Origin: Luteimonas huabeiensis HB2
GTDB taxonomy: Bacteria; Pseudomonadota; Gammaproteobacteria; Xanthomonadales; Xanthomonadaceae
Assembly (NCBI RefSeq): GCF_000559025.1
Contig: NZ_JAAN01000015.1
Span: 79,791-143,790, forward strand
Direction: 5' to 3'
DNA length: 64,000 bases
Both the position numbers and the translations under genes were made by a program. Below, one piece after another: positions 22,126 to 34,506 of the stretch (the first letter of the stretch is position 1; each line of letters starts with the position of its first letter). The notes below the pieces were generated by a model. The model was not told the DNA's origin. It searched no databases and saw only the letters and a program-made list of their open reading frames with translations.

Positions 22126-22521
22126 ATGAACCAAGCCGCGTTGTCGTCTTTCATCTGGTCGGTCGCCGATCTTCTTCGCGGCAACTACAAACCGCACGAG
22201 TACGGCCGCTTCATCCTGCCCTTCACCGTCCTGCGCCGGCTGGACTGCGTCTTGGCGCCCACCAAGGACAAGATGCTGGCCGAGCTCAAGAAGAAGACCG
22301 ACGCCGGCATCAACCCAGACCCGTTCTTGCGCCGCCTCGTCGGCGAGGCGCGCTTCTACAACACCTCGCCGATGGACCTGCCCAGACTGTTGGGCGACCA
22401 GGACCACATACGCCCCGAGCACGTCGATGCCTGGCTCAATCCCAGCGGAGACCTGGCGGCGATGCAGGCCATCTTCGATGACAAGCGGCACCCGTACTAT
22501 GAGCATCGAGAGGCGGCATAA
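22126..22521 (+). pseudogene. hsdM: Type I restriction-modification methyltransferase HsdM, N-terminal fragment
   Basis: 131 residues, MNQAALSSFIWSVADLLRG, then YKPHEYGRFILPFTVLRRLDCVL and NTSPMDLPRLLGDQDHI: the HsdM N-terminal domain of type I systems. The usual protein is about 500-800 residues and continues into the SAM-binding methyltransferase domain, which is absent. The fragment ends HPYYEHREAA-stop. No hsdS or hsdR is nearby, so this is a leftover of a lost restriction system on the island. Confidence 0.85.
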
Positions 22522-22560
22522 TCGTCCGCATGGCGCCGTTCCCCACTCGACGCTTGGAAC

Positions 22561-23016
22561 ATGAAGAGTATCGAGAAGCTGAGCCTGTCAGAGCTTGAAT
22601 CGCTCTTACTCGCGGCGGAGAAGAGGAAAGCACTCATATCCCGTCGACGTCCGCCTTCTGTGGTTCGGAATGAGCTCATTGCGCTGGCCCAATCCTATGG
22701 CTATGCGATCCATGAGATTTTTGACGTCTCTGACGTACCTCGTGTAGCTGCAAGGCGCATTCGGACGCAGAAGCAGGGGAAGGTTTCCGCAAAGTACCGG
22801 GATCCAGAGAACAAGAGAAATACTTGGTCTGGCCGCGGCCAGATGCCGCGGTGGCTTGCCGACAAGGTACGACGGGGCGCGCGAGTTGCCGATTACCTCA
22901 TCCCCGGCCTTGCTCGACCCACTGTGAAGGATGTCAGATCGATCGGTCGGCGAACGGTCTACAAGGCAGAAGTGCACTCGGGAAGGTCCTCGTCCGACCC
23001 AATCAAGGGCAGGTGA
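22561..23016 (+). CDS. H-NS-family nucleoid-associated protein (xenogeneic silencer type)
   Basis: A 151-residue protein. The N-terminal coiled coil (IEKLSLSELESLLLAAEKRK) serves for dimerisation. The C-terminal AT-hook-like DNA-binding motif is KYRDPENKRNTWSGRGQMPRWL, the hallmark of the H-NS family in beta-proteobacteria and Xanthomonadaceae (XrvA/BpH3 type). It carries an unusual ~45-residue tail after the motif (VADYLIPGLARPTVKDVRS). Such proteins bind and silence foreign AT-rich DNA; carried on an island they can limit the cost of its genes. Its own lower GC suggests it arrived with the island. No strong ribosome site is seen. Confidence 0.85.
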   Translation: MKSIEKLSLSELESLLLAAEKRKALISRRRPPSVVRNELIALAQSYGYAIHEIFDVSDVPRVAARRIRTQKQGKVSAKYRDPENKRNTWSGRGQMPRWLADKVRRGARVADYLIPGLARPTVKDVRSIGRRTVYKAEVHSGRSSSDPIKGR

Positions 23017-23113
23017 GTGCTGGGATTAGGGATCGTTATCGTGGCTAGCAGCCGACAAGTTCGCCTGCGCTGCGTGTTTTTGCGTCCGGCGGCCTCCAGA
23101 TACCGTTCGAGGC

Positions 23114-23545
23114 TCATGAGCGGCACCCCGGTTCCGGACATGAAACCTGGGCGCTGCCCGGCCGGCGCAGTGCCCCCAGGATGGTGCACGTTCCGCGCTC
23201 GCCGCCGGCGCAGTCGGCAATGACCCGTTCCAGTTCCGACGCCATACGCTGCAACTCTGCGATGCGCCCCTGGATATCGGCCAGATGGGTGCGGGCCATG
23301 GCGTCGACGTCGCGGCACGACATGGTGGGGTCGTCGTCCAGGCGCAGCAGGCTGCGGATCTCCTCCAGGCTGAAGCCCAGCTCGCGCCCTCGGCTGATGA
23401 AGCGCAGCCGGTCGACATCGGCGGGGGTGTAGGAGCGATAGCCGCTGTGCGTGCGCTTGGGCGGCGACACCAGGCCCGAGCGCTCGTAGTAGCGGATGGT
23501 CTCCAGGTGGCAGCCACTGGCGGCGGCCGCTTCGCTGATCTTCAC
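23114..23545 (-). CDS. MerR-family divalent-metal-responsive regulator
   Basis: 143 residues from GTG 23545 (MKISEAAAASGCHLETIRYYERSGLV). A winged-helix domain (residues 1-70) and dimerisation helix are followed by a metal site with Cys112 and Cys120 (DCAGGERGTCTILGAL). Cys77 (TMSCRDV) is the position that separates divalent-metal sensors (Zn/Cd/Pb/Hg) from copper sensors. Extra cysteines at 136 and 141 could add ligands. It probably bends and activates the promoter at 23550-23580, which drives the divergent CDF and Czc genes. Zn, Cd or Pb sensing is inferred from Cys77 and neighbours. Confidence 0.88.
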   Translation of the reverse strand: MKISEAAAASGCHLETIRYYERSGLVSPPKRTHSGYRSYTPADVDRLRFISRGRELGFSLEEIRSLLRLDDDPTMSCRDVDAMARTHLADIQGRIAELQRMASELERVIADCAGGERGTCTILGALRRPGSAQVSCPEPGCRS

Positions 23546-23549
23546 GTGC

Positions 23550-23580
23550 TTGACTCCGTAGCTACTACAGACTTTATCCT
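23550..23580 (+). promoter_or_regulatory. MerR-type promoter with 19-bp spacer (drives CDF-Czc)
   Basis: TTGACT (23550-23555) and TATCCT (23575-23580) are separated by 19 bases, longer than the normal 17, as in MerR-regulated promoters. The spacer carries a dyad, CTCCGTAG-cta-CTACAGAC, with two mismatches. The regulator starts just 5 bases to the left on the other strand, so one site can serve both genes. Confidence 0.82.
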
Positions 23581-23635
23581 TCGCCGTATTCCGCCGCCAC
23601 CCTGGCCGGGTGGCATCTGTTCGACGAGGACCCCG

Positions 23636-24253
23636 ATGAGCGATTGCGGCTGCCACCATGAGGCAAAGAACGCACAGGAGCGGCGCGTACTGCGCATCGC
23701 CCTGGTGCTCAACGCCGCCATGGCGGTGATCGGCGGCCTTGCCGGCTGGATCGCCCAGTCGACCGGCCTGCTGGCCGACGCCCTGGACATGCTGTCCGAC
23801 GCCACCGCCTACGCGATCGGCCTGGTGGCCATTGGGCGCACCGCCCGCTTCAAGGCGAACGCGGCCTGGCTCAGTGGCAGCGTGCTGCTCGTGCTCGGTA
23901 TCGGCGTGCTGGTGGAGGTGGGCCGGCGCGTCGTCTATGGCGCCGAGCCGCTCAGCGGCTGGATGATCGGCACCGCGCTGCTGTCGCTTGCGGTCAACGT
24001 CACCGTCCTGCGCCTGCTTGCCCCGCTGAAGGCGGGCGAGGTCCACCTGCGTGCCACCTGGCTGTTCACCCGCGCCGACGTGGTGGCCAACATCGGCGTC
24101 ATCCTGGCCGGTGTATTGGTACTCTGGCTCGCCACCCCGTACCCGGATTACGTCATCGGCACCCTGATCGGCCTGTACGTGATCAAGGAAGCCATCGAGA
24201 TCCTCGGCGATGCCCGCCGTGCCCGCGCCGAATCGAAATCGCCCTCTGCATGA
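23636..24253 (+). CDS. Cation diffusion facilitator (CDF) metal exporter
   Basis: 205 residues with about six hydrophobic segments and the CDF acidic motif in TM2 (LLADALDMLSDATAYAI; Asp48/51/55). The matching TM5 segment is TRADVVANIG. It has a short Cys/His-rich start (MSDCGCHHEA) and lacks the long cytoplasmic C-terminal domain. CDF proteins export Zn, Cd, Co or Fe against protons into the periplasm, where Czc can take them over. The gene is first after the MerR-type promoter and overlaps the next gene by ATGA (24250-24253). Confidence 0.87.
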   Translation: MSDCGCHHEAKNAQERRVLRIALVLNAAMAVIGGLAGWIAQSTGLLADALDMLSDATAYAIGLVAIGRTARFKANAAWLSGSVLLVLGIGVLVEVGRRVVYGAEPLSGWMIGTALLSLAVNVTVLRLLAPLKAGEVHLRATWLFTRADVVANIGVILAGVLVLWLATPYPDYVIGTLIGLYVIKEAIEILGDARRARAESKSPSA

Positions 24254-24609
24254 CCTCGCGCCGTCCCCCGCTGTCCCTCTGTCGCTGGCTGATGCTGGCG
24301 GCATTGGCGTTGAGCGTGGTCCTGCAGCCGGTGCTGGGCTCGGTGAGCGAATTGCACGAGCTGTCGCACGGCGCCGCGAGCGTGCACGACATCAGCGAAA
24401 CCGGAGCGCCCGATGAAGAGGGCAATGCCGCCGGCACGCTGCACGTCATGCACCACTTGGCTCACTGCTGCGGGCATGTGGTGCCTACACCCGCTGCACC
24501 GCTGGTGCTGCCCCGGATCAGTCACAGCGAACCCACGAACCTGACGGACTCGCGCCTTGTGCCTAGCGGGCGATGGCTCGCCCCCTTCCGACCTCCGATC
24601 TCGGCCTGA
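24250..24609 (+). CDS. Small exported His-rich protein, CopL-like, ahead of the Czc operon
   Basis: 119 residues. The signal-peptide-like start (RWLMLAALALSVVLQPVLG) is followed by SELHELSHGAASVHDIS and a His/Cys patch, HVMHHLAHCCGHVV. Similar small proteins precede metal-efflux operons; in this window related ones lie at 31523-31722 (truncated) and 57255-57677. The shared pattern is a leader ending in LQPV and an ELHEL(S/A)H segment. It probably binds metal in the periplasm or senses it by translation of its own leader, but neither is proven. It is translationally coupled to the CDF gene. Confidence 0.6.
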   Translation: MTSRRPPLSLCRWLMLAALALSVVLQPVLGSVSELHELSHGAASVHDISETGAPDEEGNAAGTLHVMHHLAHCCGHVVPTPAAPLVLPRISHSEPTNLTDSRLVPSGRWLAPFRPPISA

Positions 24610-24662
24610 CGCCCCACCGGCGCTGATGCCGGCTTCTGGCCCTTTCCGATTGGAGTGTTTCC

Positions 24663-25936
24663 ATGTCTGTGCGACTTGCGGCGTTCGCCGCACTGGTCGC
24701 CGTGTCCGCCATTGCATGGCCGGCGAACGCGGCTGATCGACTCTCCCTGGACGACGCATTTGCGCGCGTCGCCGAATCCCATCCCGATCTGCGCCTGCTC
24801 GGGGCGCGACACAACGTGCTCGCCGCCGAACTGGGCCGCGCAACCCTGCGCCCCCCACTGGTCGCCGGCGCCAGCGTCGAGAACGCTTTCGGCACCGGCG
24901 AGGCGAGTGGCCTGAGCGGCGCGGAGCTGACCCTGACCCTGGCGTCGGTGCTGGAGCGTGGCGGCAAGCTCGATGCGCGTCGCACGCTGGCGCAAAGTCG
25001 CATCGATGCCCTGGCGGTCGAGCGCGAGGCCCGGCGCCTCGACCTGCTGGCGGAAGTCGCGCGTCGCTACTTGGCGATGGTCGCCGCGCAACGCCAGCGC
25101 GAGATCGCCGAGCTCGACATTGCCCAGCGGCAACGTACCGTCGCCGGAGCGCGGCAACGGCTGCAGGCCGGCGCTTCGCCCGAGTCGGTCGTGCTGACCG
25201 CGCAGGCGGCCCTGGCCCGAGCGGAGTTGGATCGTGCCCGTGCCGAGCAACGCCATGCGGCGGCGCGGCAGCACCTGGCCGCCCTGTGGGGCGAGCGATC
25301 ACCCACCTTCGACGCGGTGGCTGGCGACCCGACGGTCCTGCCCGAGGTGCCTGCGTTTGCCACCCTGGCGAGCTTGCTGGAACAGACGCCCGAGCTTGCG
25401 CAGTTCGTCGGTGAGCGCCGTATCCGTGAGGCGCGCCTGCAACTCGCGCGTGCCGATGCCAAGGCGGATCTGGATTGGGAAGTCGGCATCCGCAGGTTGC
25501 AGTCAACAGACGACTTGGCCCTCGTGGGCAGTGTGTCGATGCCGCTGGGCGCGAGTCGCCGCGCGCAGCCGGAGATCCGCGTGGCCGAGGCCGAACTCAC
25601 CGCGCTGGAGATCGAACGCGAGTCCAAGGGGCTGTCGCTGTATTCGACACTGGCCGAAGCGCACGGGCGCTACCTCACGGCGCAGGTGGAGCTGGATCGG
25701 CTGCGCACCGACGTGATGCCCAAGCTCGCCAGGGCCGAAGCGGCGGCCGAGCGCGCCTACCGCGCCGGGGCCATCAGCTACCTGGAATGGGCGCAGTTGC
25801 AGTCCGAACGCACCGCCGCGCGCAAACAACAACTCGACGCCGCGTTTGAAGCCCAGCGCGCCCTTATCGAAATCCAACGCCTGACCGGAGCGCCTTTCGT
25901 GGCGGCACCGACACGGGCGACGCAAGGAGACACCCC

Positions 25937-25940
<4 letters not shown>
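24663..25940 (+). CDS. czcC: CzcC-type outer-membrane factor (TolC family)
   Basis: A 425-residue protein with a signal peptide (ends ANAAD) and two TolC repeats rich in long Ala/Arg/Leu helices (EREARRLDLLAEVARRYLAMVAAQRQREIA shortened here; residues ~110-160), each ending with an LxxLxG(E/A) loop. It forms the outer-membrane channel of a tripartite CBA efflux pump. The following adaptor gene overlaps its stop by four bases (ATGA at 25937-25940), confirming one operon. The RND partner at 26913 is of the divalent type, so czcC is the best name; cnrC and nccC are close relatives. Confidence 0.88.
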
Positions 25941-30095
<4,155 letters not shown>

Positions 30096-30137
30096 TCGAA
30101 ACTTCATGCAGGCTGCGGCCACTTAGGAGCACAAGAC

Positions 30138-30298
30138 ATGGGTGCAGGACACGATCACGGGCTGGGCGAAGTCCAGCATGAGAAACCGTTGTGGTGGGCC
30201 TTCGGACTCACCGCCGCCTTCCTGGTCGCCGAGGTGGTGGGTGGCCTCGTCACCAACAGCTTGGCGCTGCTGTCCGACGCGGCTCACATGGCCACCGA
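30138..30298 (+). pseudogene. czcD: CzcD-like CDF exporter, 5' fragment cut by an IS3 element
   Basis: The reading MGAGHDHGLGEVQHEKPLWW, then TAAFLVAEVVGGLVTNSLALLSDAAHMATE, is the start of CzcD: the His-rich head, TM1, and the TM2 HxxxD-type motif. Family similarity ends exactly at base 30298, where the IS inverted repeat begins. Only about 54 of ~300 residues remain and the 3' part is not found anywhere downstream, so the gene was deleted rather than simply interrupted. It closed the czcCBA operon. Confidence 0.9.
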
Positions 30299-30360
30299 GG
30301 GTTCACCCCCGTTTTCACGGACACTTACGAGAAGGCCGATCGAGGCCATGAGGAGTGTTC

Positions 30361-30648
30361 ATGTCGAAGCGAAGGAAGTTCAGTGCAGAGTTCAAGCGTG
30401 GCGCGGTTGAGCAGGCGAGCCAGCCGGGCGTCAGCTGCGCTCAGGTGGCACGGGAGCTGGGGATCCGGGACACGCTGCTGACCCGCTGGAAGCGGGAGGC
30501 CCAGAGCCGGGGCCAGGTGGCCTTCGGTGGCACCGGGACGCCCCGGGACGAGGAACTGGCGCGGCTCAAGCGCGAGCTGGCCCGGGTGAAGAAGGAGCGG
30601 GATTTTTTGCGAGAAGCGGCGACGTTCTTTGCCAAGGGATCATCCTGA
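30361..30648 (+). CDS. IS3-family transposase OrfA
   Basis: 95 residues: [20 protein letters not shown] with a helix-turn-helix ([20 protein letters not shown]) and a basic coiled coil ([19 protein letters not shown]). ATG 30361 follows GAGGAGTGTTC, a good ribosome site. Near its end a run of six T (GATTTTTTG, 30602-30609) lies where IS3 elements shift by -1 into orfB, which could yield the OrfAB fusion transposase. It is different from the element at 1034. Confidence 0.92.
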   Translation: MSKRRKFSAEFKRGAVEQASQPGVSCAQVARELGIRDTLLTRWKREAQSRGQVAFGGTGTPRDEELARLKRELARVKKERDFLREAATFFAKGSS

Positions 30649-30656
30649 GGTATCAG

Positions 30657-31517
30657 GTGATCGAACGTTGCCGCGATGAGTTTCCAGTGCGACTGATGTG
30701 TCGTTGCCTGCGGGTCTCGGCCAGCGGTTACTACGACTGGAGTAAGCGCTTGCCCAGTGCCCGGGAGCGCGACAACCAGCGCTTGCTCGGCCGGATCCGT
30801 GAGTTGCATGAGGACAGCCGGGGCACATTGGGCGCCGGCCGGATGCATGAAGACCTTGCCGAGGAAGGCGAGACGGCGAGCCTGAACCGGGTGGCGCGTC
30901 TGATGGCGACCGATGGCCTGCAGGGTTGGCCGCGACCGAAGCGGCGAGGCCAGCGCGGCAAGCCGGCGCTGACGCCGCCGGGTGTGCGCAACCTGCTGGA
31001 GCGGGACTTCACCGCGTTGGAGCCGGAGACCAGGTGGGTCACCGACATCACCGAGCTCAAGACCCGGCAAGGCAAGCTGTATCTGTGCATCGTGCTGGAC
31101 CTGTTTGACCAGCGGGTGGTGGGGTGGTCAATGCATCATCGTCAGGATCGTCAGATGGTGATCAGGGCCGTGCAGATGGCGGTCTGGCAGCGCCAAGGCA
31201 GCCATCCGCTGATCCTGCACTCCGACCGTGGCAGCCAGTTCCGAAGCGGCGACTACCAGCGTTACCTGGCGGCCAACGGCTTGGTGTGCTCGATGAGCGC
31301 GGTGGGCCACTGCGGTGACAACGCCGCGTGCGAAGGCTTCTTCGGCCTGCTCAAGCGCGAGCGGGTCTACCGCATGACCTACCCAACGCTCGATGCCGCG
31401 AGGGCGGATGTGTTCGAATACATCGAGCGGTTCCACAACCCGAGGATGCGACGAAGGGTCGCCAGGCAAGACCAGAAGTTCTCAGCCCTTTTACAACCGT
31501 CCGTGATTTCGGGGTAG
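30657..31517 (+). CDS. IS3-family transposase OrfB (catalytic)
   Basis: 286 residues as read from GTG 30657; in vivo it is probably expressed as an OrfAB fusion by -1 frameshift, since the frame stays open upstream ([16 protein letters not shown]). The DDE triad is complete: [29 protein letters not shown] and the Glu of [14 protein letters not shown]. The normal end [13 protein letters not shown]...[12 protein letters not shown] is present. All key residues remain, so this copy may be active. Confidence 0.92.
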   Translation: MIERCRDEFPVRLMCRCLRVSASGYYDWSKRLPSARERDNQRLLGRIRELHEDSRGTLGAGRMHEDLAEEGETASLNRVARLMATDGLQGWPRPKRRGQRGKPALTPPGVRNLLERDFTALEPETRWVTDITELKTRQGKLYLCIVLDLFDQRVVGWSMHHRQDRQMVIRAVQMAVWQRQGSHPLILHSDRGSQFRSGDYQRYLAANGLVCSMSAVGHCGDNAACEGFFGLLKRERVYRMTYPTLDAARADVFEYIERFHNPRMRRRVARQDQKFSALLQPSVISG

Positions 31518-31522
31518 AACCC

Positions 31523-31722
31523 TGCGCACCTGTCGCGGTGAGCTCCGCGCCCATATCGTTGGCATGCGGGCCGTGGCTGTGCATGCCCGACGGGTCGTGT
31601 GCGAGCTCGTGCATCTCGCCGGCGGCTGTCATGACCGGTTGCAGCACCAATCCCAGCGCAACCAGCCCCAGCGCGAAAACGCGCAGGAGCGGGAACCAGC
31701 GGTGGCGGGGCAAGCGGACCAT
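31523..31722 (-). pseudogene. CopL-like small exported protein, 3' end removed by the IS
   Basis: ATG 31722 gives MVRLPRHRWFPLLRVFALG, then LVLQPVMTAAGEMHELAHDP and a His-rich HSHGPHANDMG. It is a clear relative of the protein at 24250-24609 (same LQPV leader and ELHEL-H motif). Similarity stops where the IS right end begins; beyond it the frame reads IS sequence. Together with czcD' on the other side it shows that two metal loci were joined across the IS. Confidence 0.8.
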
Positions 31723-31780
31723 GACCACGCAGGGTACCTGCGGGCGAGGGGGTATACAATTTCGCTGAATGCCGCGAGGG

Positions 31781-32419
31781 CTACAGGGCGAAGGCGCGCT
31801 CCAGCTCGGGGCCATGGCAGCGCTTGTACTTGCGGCCACCACCGCACAGACACGGCTGATGATCGCGCAGCCCGGTCAGCAGCGCGTGTCCCAGGAACTG
31901 TTGCGCCTGCTGCAGCGGTTCGATCTCGTTCGCCGGGACACTGACATGGCCGTCGGCCGTCGGTACGCCCCGACTCAGCACGTGCGTGATCGCTTCGGAC
32001 ACCCCGATGGCGTGCCGGATCAACTGGTCATCGCGAACCGGCAGGCGCACGTTGTCGACCGTCGCGCCGGTGTAGCGGCGTCGCGGGTCAGACACGAAGA
32101 GGACCTTGGTTTCATGGTGGAGCTTGGGCGTGACATCGACCATCTGGCCGTCAGGGGACAGCCAGATCGCGTGAAACTCCGCTTCGACCATCACATGCGG
32201 CCATTCCCATAGCTGCCAACCGCAGAGCATGCGTCCGCCGTCCCGCGCGATCTTCGCCTCGACGTTAGGGAAGCACTCTTTTTCAAGCGCATCAGGTTCG
32301 GGCTCGACAACCATGTAGGTCGCCACGCCGCCAGGAACCACTCTCTGGACCAGCTGGCGAATATGTCGGGTTATCTGCGGCGGGGTGGTGGTGTGCAAGC
32401 GTCGACCCTCGAATGGCAC
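31781..32419 (-). CDS. SEC-C motif protein of unknown function
   Basis: 212 residues as read from GTG 32419; the start is uncertain because no ribosome site is seen. The C-terminus is a SEC-C zinc-binding motif (QPCLCGGGRKYKRCHGPELE), as at the end of SecA and many small nucleic-acid- or ribosome-linked proteins. The middle (CGWQLWEWPHVMVEAEFHAIW and DGQMVDVTPKLHHETKVLFV) looks globular and resembles no enzyme I know. It follows acr3 on the same strand by 136 bases, so it could be a late member of the ars transcript; a link with arsenic is not shown. Confidence 0.7.
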   Translation of the reverse strand: MPFEGRRLHTTTPPQITRHIRQLVQRVVPGGVATYMVVEPEPDALEKECFPNVEAKIARDGGRMLCGWQLWEWPHVMVEAEFHAIWLSPDGQMVDVTPKLHHETKVLFVSDPRRRYTGATVDNVRLPVRDDQLIRHAIGVSEAITHVLSRGVPTADGHVSVPANEIEPLQQAQQFLGHALLTGLRDHQPCLCGGGRKYKRCHGPELERAFAL

Positions 32420-32555
32420 CGGAGAGAGACCGGTCGGCCTGATGATGAAGTACTCTGATGGCGCCGAGAGGTCGGCATCACGAAACCGATGGGTTCTGAA
32501 CTCTCAAACCAATTGATCGTGATCAGGTCAACGACACGGAAGTCCAGTCCATGCT

Positions 32556-33611
32556 CTACGACGCTTTGACCTGCCGCTCGTACCACGGGCGTGTGCCGTT
32601 GACGATCCTGACCACTGATAGCATCACGGGGACCTCGATCAGCACGCCGACCACGGTAGCCAGCGCCGCGCCGGAGTGCACGCCAAACAGGGCCACCGCC
32701 GTAGCGACCGCCAGCTCGAAGAAATTGCTGGCCCCGATCAGCGCCGACGGTCCGGCCACGCAATGGGCGACACCCAGCCTGCGGTTGAGCAGGTAGGCTA
32801 GCCCGGAGTTGAAGTAGACCTGGATCAGGATCGGCACCGCCAGGATCGCGATGATCAGGGGCTGCTCGACGATCTGCCTTCCCTGGAAGCCGAACAGCAG
32901 CACCAGCGTCGCCAGCAGTGCAACCAGCGAGACAGGTCCCAAACGAGCGAGCACCCGTTCCAGCCTGGCCTCGCCGCCGCGTACAAGCAGCCAGCGACGC
33001 AAGACGATAGCCACCGCCACCGGCAACAGGATGTAGAGGCCCACCGACAGCGCCAGCGTGTCCCAGGGCACGGTGATCGACGACAGTCCCAACAGCAGGG
33101 CGACCAGCGGTGCGAACGCCACCACCATGATGGCGTCGTTGAGCGCGACCTGGCTGAGCGTGAAGTTCGCGTCGCCGCGACACAGGTTGCTCCACACGAA
33201 CACCATGGCGGTGCAGGGTGCGGCGGCCAGCAGGATCAGCCCCGCCATGTAGGAGTCGATCTGGTCCGCCGGGAGCCAGTCGGCGAAGACATGCCGCAGG
33301 AAGAACCAGCCCAGCAGGGCCATCGAGAACGGCTTGACCGCCCAGTTGACGAACAGGGTGACGCCGATGCCGCGCCAGTGCCTGCCCACTTCCCGCATGG
33401 CGCCGAAGTCGACCTTCAGCAGCATCGGGATGATCATCAGCCAGATCAGTGCGGCCACCGGCAGGTTGACCTTCGCGACTTCCATGCCGCCGAGGGCTGC
33501 GAAAGCATTTGGCAAGAAATGTCCCAAGCTGGTGCCGACCACGATGCACAGCGCGACCCACAGGGTCAGGTAGCGTTCGAACAGCCCCATGCGGGGCGCT
33601 GCCTCAGCCAT
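32556..33611 (-). CDS. acr3: Arsenite efflux permease Acr3
   Basis: 351 residues with ten hydrophobic helices. The conserved Cys of the Acr3 family is in LLAAAPCTAMVFVWSNL (TM4) and the conserved Glu near the end of TM9-10 is in VVGVLIEVPVMLS. Acr3 exports arsenite driven by the proton gradient, in place of ArsB. It overlaps the arsC stop by 8 bases, so arsR-arsC-acr3 form one operon read from 34489. Confidence 0.94.
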   Translation of the reverse strand: MAEAAPRMGLFERYLTLWVALCIVVGTSLGHFLPNAFAALGGMEVAKVNLPVAALIWLMIIPMLLKVDFGAMREVGRHWRGIGVTLFVNWAVKPFSMALLGWFFLRHVFADWLPADQIDSYMAGLILLAAAPCTAMVFVWSNLCRGDANFTLSQVALNDAIMVVAFAPLVALLLGLSSITVPWDTLALSVGLYILLPVAVAIVLRRWLLVRGGEARLERVLARLGPVSLVALLATLVLLFGFQGRQIVEQPLIIAILAVPILIQVYFNSGLAYLLNRRLGVAHCVAGPSALIGASNFFELAVATAVALFGVHSGAALATVVGVLIEVPVMLSVVRIVNGTRPWYERQVKAS

Positions 33612-34122
33612 GGGCGACCGCCTCGTCTTCAGGTTGTACGAAGCCGATGCGGTCGAGGGCCGCCTTCAACGCTTCACGGTCATCCCAGACCTCGGTCGGC
33701 AGCGCCAGCAGAGCCTGCAGTCGCGCCTTGACGATGCGGTGGGCCTGGCGGAATGCCTTCCGCTTGTCCTCGTCATCGCCTTCAACGGTTGCCGGGTCCG
33801 GGAGCCCCCAGTGCACGCGAAGAAAGTCCCCGAGCACGACGGGGCAGGTTTCGGCCGCGGCCGAATCGCAGACGGTCACCACCAGATCCATCGGTACCGC
33901 GTCCGGCGTCGTGAACTCGTCCCAGGACTTGCTACGCAGGCCTGCCGTGGCAATGCCTTCGGCCGCCAGTTGGGCAAGCGCCCAGGGGTTGACCGTGCCG
34001 GCCGGCTGGCTGCCGGCGCTGAAGACTTCGAAGCGGTGGCCGGCCCAGGCGCGGAGCGTGGCCTCGGCCAGCACGCTGCGCGCGGAATTGCCGGTGCACA
34101 GGAAAAGGACGCGACGCTTCAT
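33604..34122 (-). CDS. arsC: Arsenate reductase ArsC, low-molecular-weight phosphatase (thioredoxin) type
   Basis: 172 residues. The phosphatase-type P-loop LFLCTGNSARS holds Cys9 and Arg15 (CX5R). The two relay cysteines are Cys85 and Cys93 (VTVCDSAAAETCPV), the same arrangement as in S. aureus ArsC, so reduction of arsenate to arsenite probably uses thioredoxin. The C-terminal ~40 residues (IVKARLQALLALPTEVWDDREALKAAL) extend a little beyond the classical form. ATG 34122 (MKRRVLFLCTGN) is clear. The product arsenite is the substrate of the overlapping acr3 gene. Confidence 0.93.
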   Translation of the reverse strand: MKRRVLFLCTGNSARSVLAEATLRAWAGHRFEVFSAGSQPAGTVNPWALAQLAAEGIATAGLRSKSWDEFTTPDAVPMDLVVTVCDSAAAETCPVVLGDFLRVHWGLPDPATVEGDDEDKRKAFRQAHRIVKARLQALLALPTEVWDDREALKAALDRIGFVQPEDEAVAHG

Positions 34123-34156
34123 CGGGGCGGTTCCTCGAGTGACAGGTGGGAGAGGA

Positions 34157-34489
34157 TCAACAGGCGCAGGCGGCCCCGGCACCAGGGGGGCAGCTCTCAT
34201 CCGCGGAGCCCACGCAGCAGTTGTGGGTCAGGTAGGCGACCAGTTCGTTCATGGCTTCGAAGTTGGCGCGATAGCAGACGTTGCGCCCCCGGCTCTCGCT
34301 GCCGATCAGACCGGCATGGACGAGCTCCTTCAGGTGGAATGACAGGGTTGCGCCAGGGACGGCCAGTGCTTCCGCAATTTCACCGGCCATGCGGCCGTTG
34401 GGGCCGGCCTCGACCAGCAGCCGGAAGATCGCCAGCCGGGTGGCGTGGCCCAGCGCCGTCAGCGCAGCGATTGCCTGATTCGTTTCCAT
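34157..34489 (-). CDS. arsR: Arsenic-responsive repressor ArsR
   Basis: About 110 residues: METNQAIAALTALGHATRLAIFRLLVEAG, a winged helix (IAEALAVPGATLSFHLKELVHAGLI) and a Cys-rich tail (NCCVGSADESCPPGAGAACAC) that probably binds As(III) and releases DNA. The ELV(x)D-type site of zinc sensors is absent. Two ATG codons stand in tandem (34492 and 34489); I prefer the second because it fits the family start and the promoter distance. It is divergent from arsH with only 17 bases between. Confidence 0.93.
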   Translation of the reverse strand: METNQAIAALTALGHATRLAIFRLLVEAGPNGRMAGEIAEALAVPGATLSFHLKELVHAGLIGSESRGRNVCYRANFEAMNELVAYLTHNCCVGSADESCPPGAGAACAC

Positions 34490-34506
34490 CATTCTAGAAT
34501 AGTCGA
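34471..34506. promoter_or_regulatory. Back-to-back arsR / arsH promoters with ATTCTAGAAT palindrome
   Basis: Rightward: TTGCCT (34471-34476), 18 bases, TAGAAT (34495-34500), then 6 bases to the arsH ATG. Leftward: TATTCT (34501-34496), with TTGCAG 17 bases upstream inside arsH, then a few bases to the arsR ATG. The two -10 boxes share the perfect palindrome ATTCTAGAAT (34491-34500), a good ArsR operator candidate. Neither gene has room for a ribosome site. Confidence 0.7.

Larger units (their letters stand above)
30299..31522 (+). mobile_element. IS3-family insertion sequence, 1224 bp, apparently intact
   Basis: The inverted ends match well: the left end starts GGGTTCACCCCCGTTTTCAC (30299 on), the right end read inward GGGTTCTACCCCGAAATCAC (31522 back). 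Both continue with GGAC. The orfB stop lies inside the right end. No target duplication is present (cga on the left, tgc on the right), and both neighbours are gene fragments, which points to an adjacent deletion or recombination between two copies. Confidence 0.92.

Noticed and set aside
30295..31526. Target-site duplication of the second IS3 element
   Set aside because: cga on the left, tgc on the right; no duplication of 3-5 bases.
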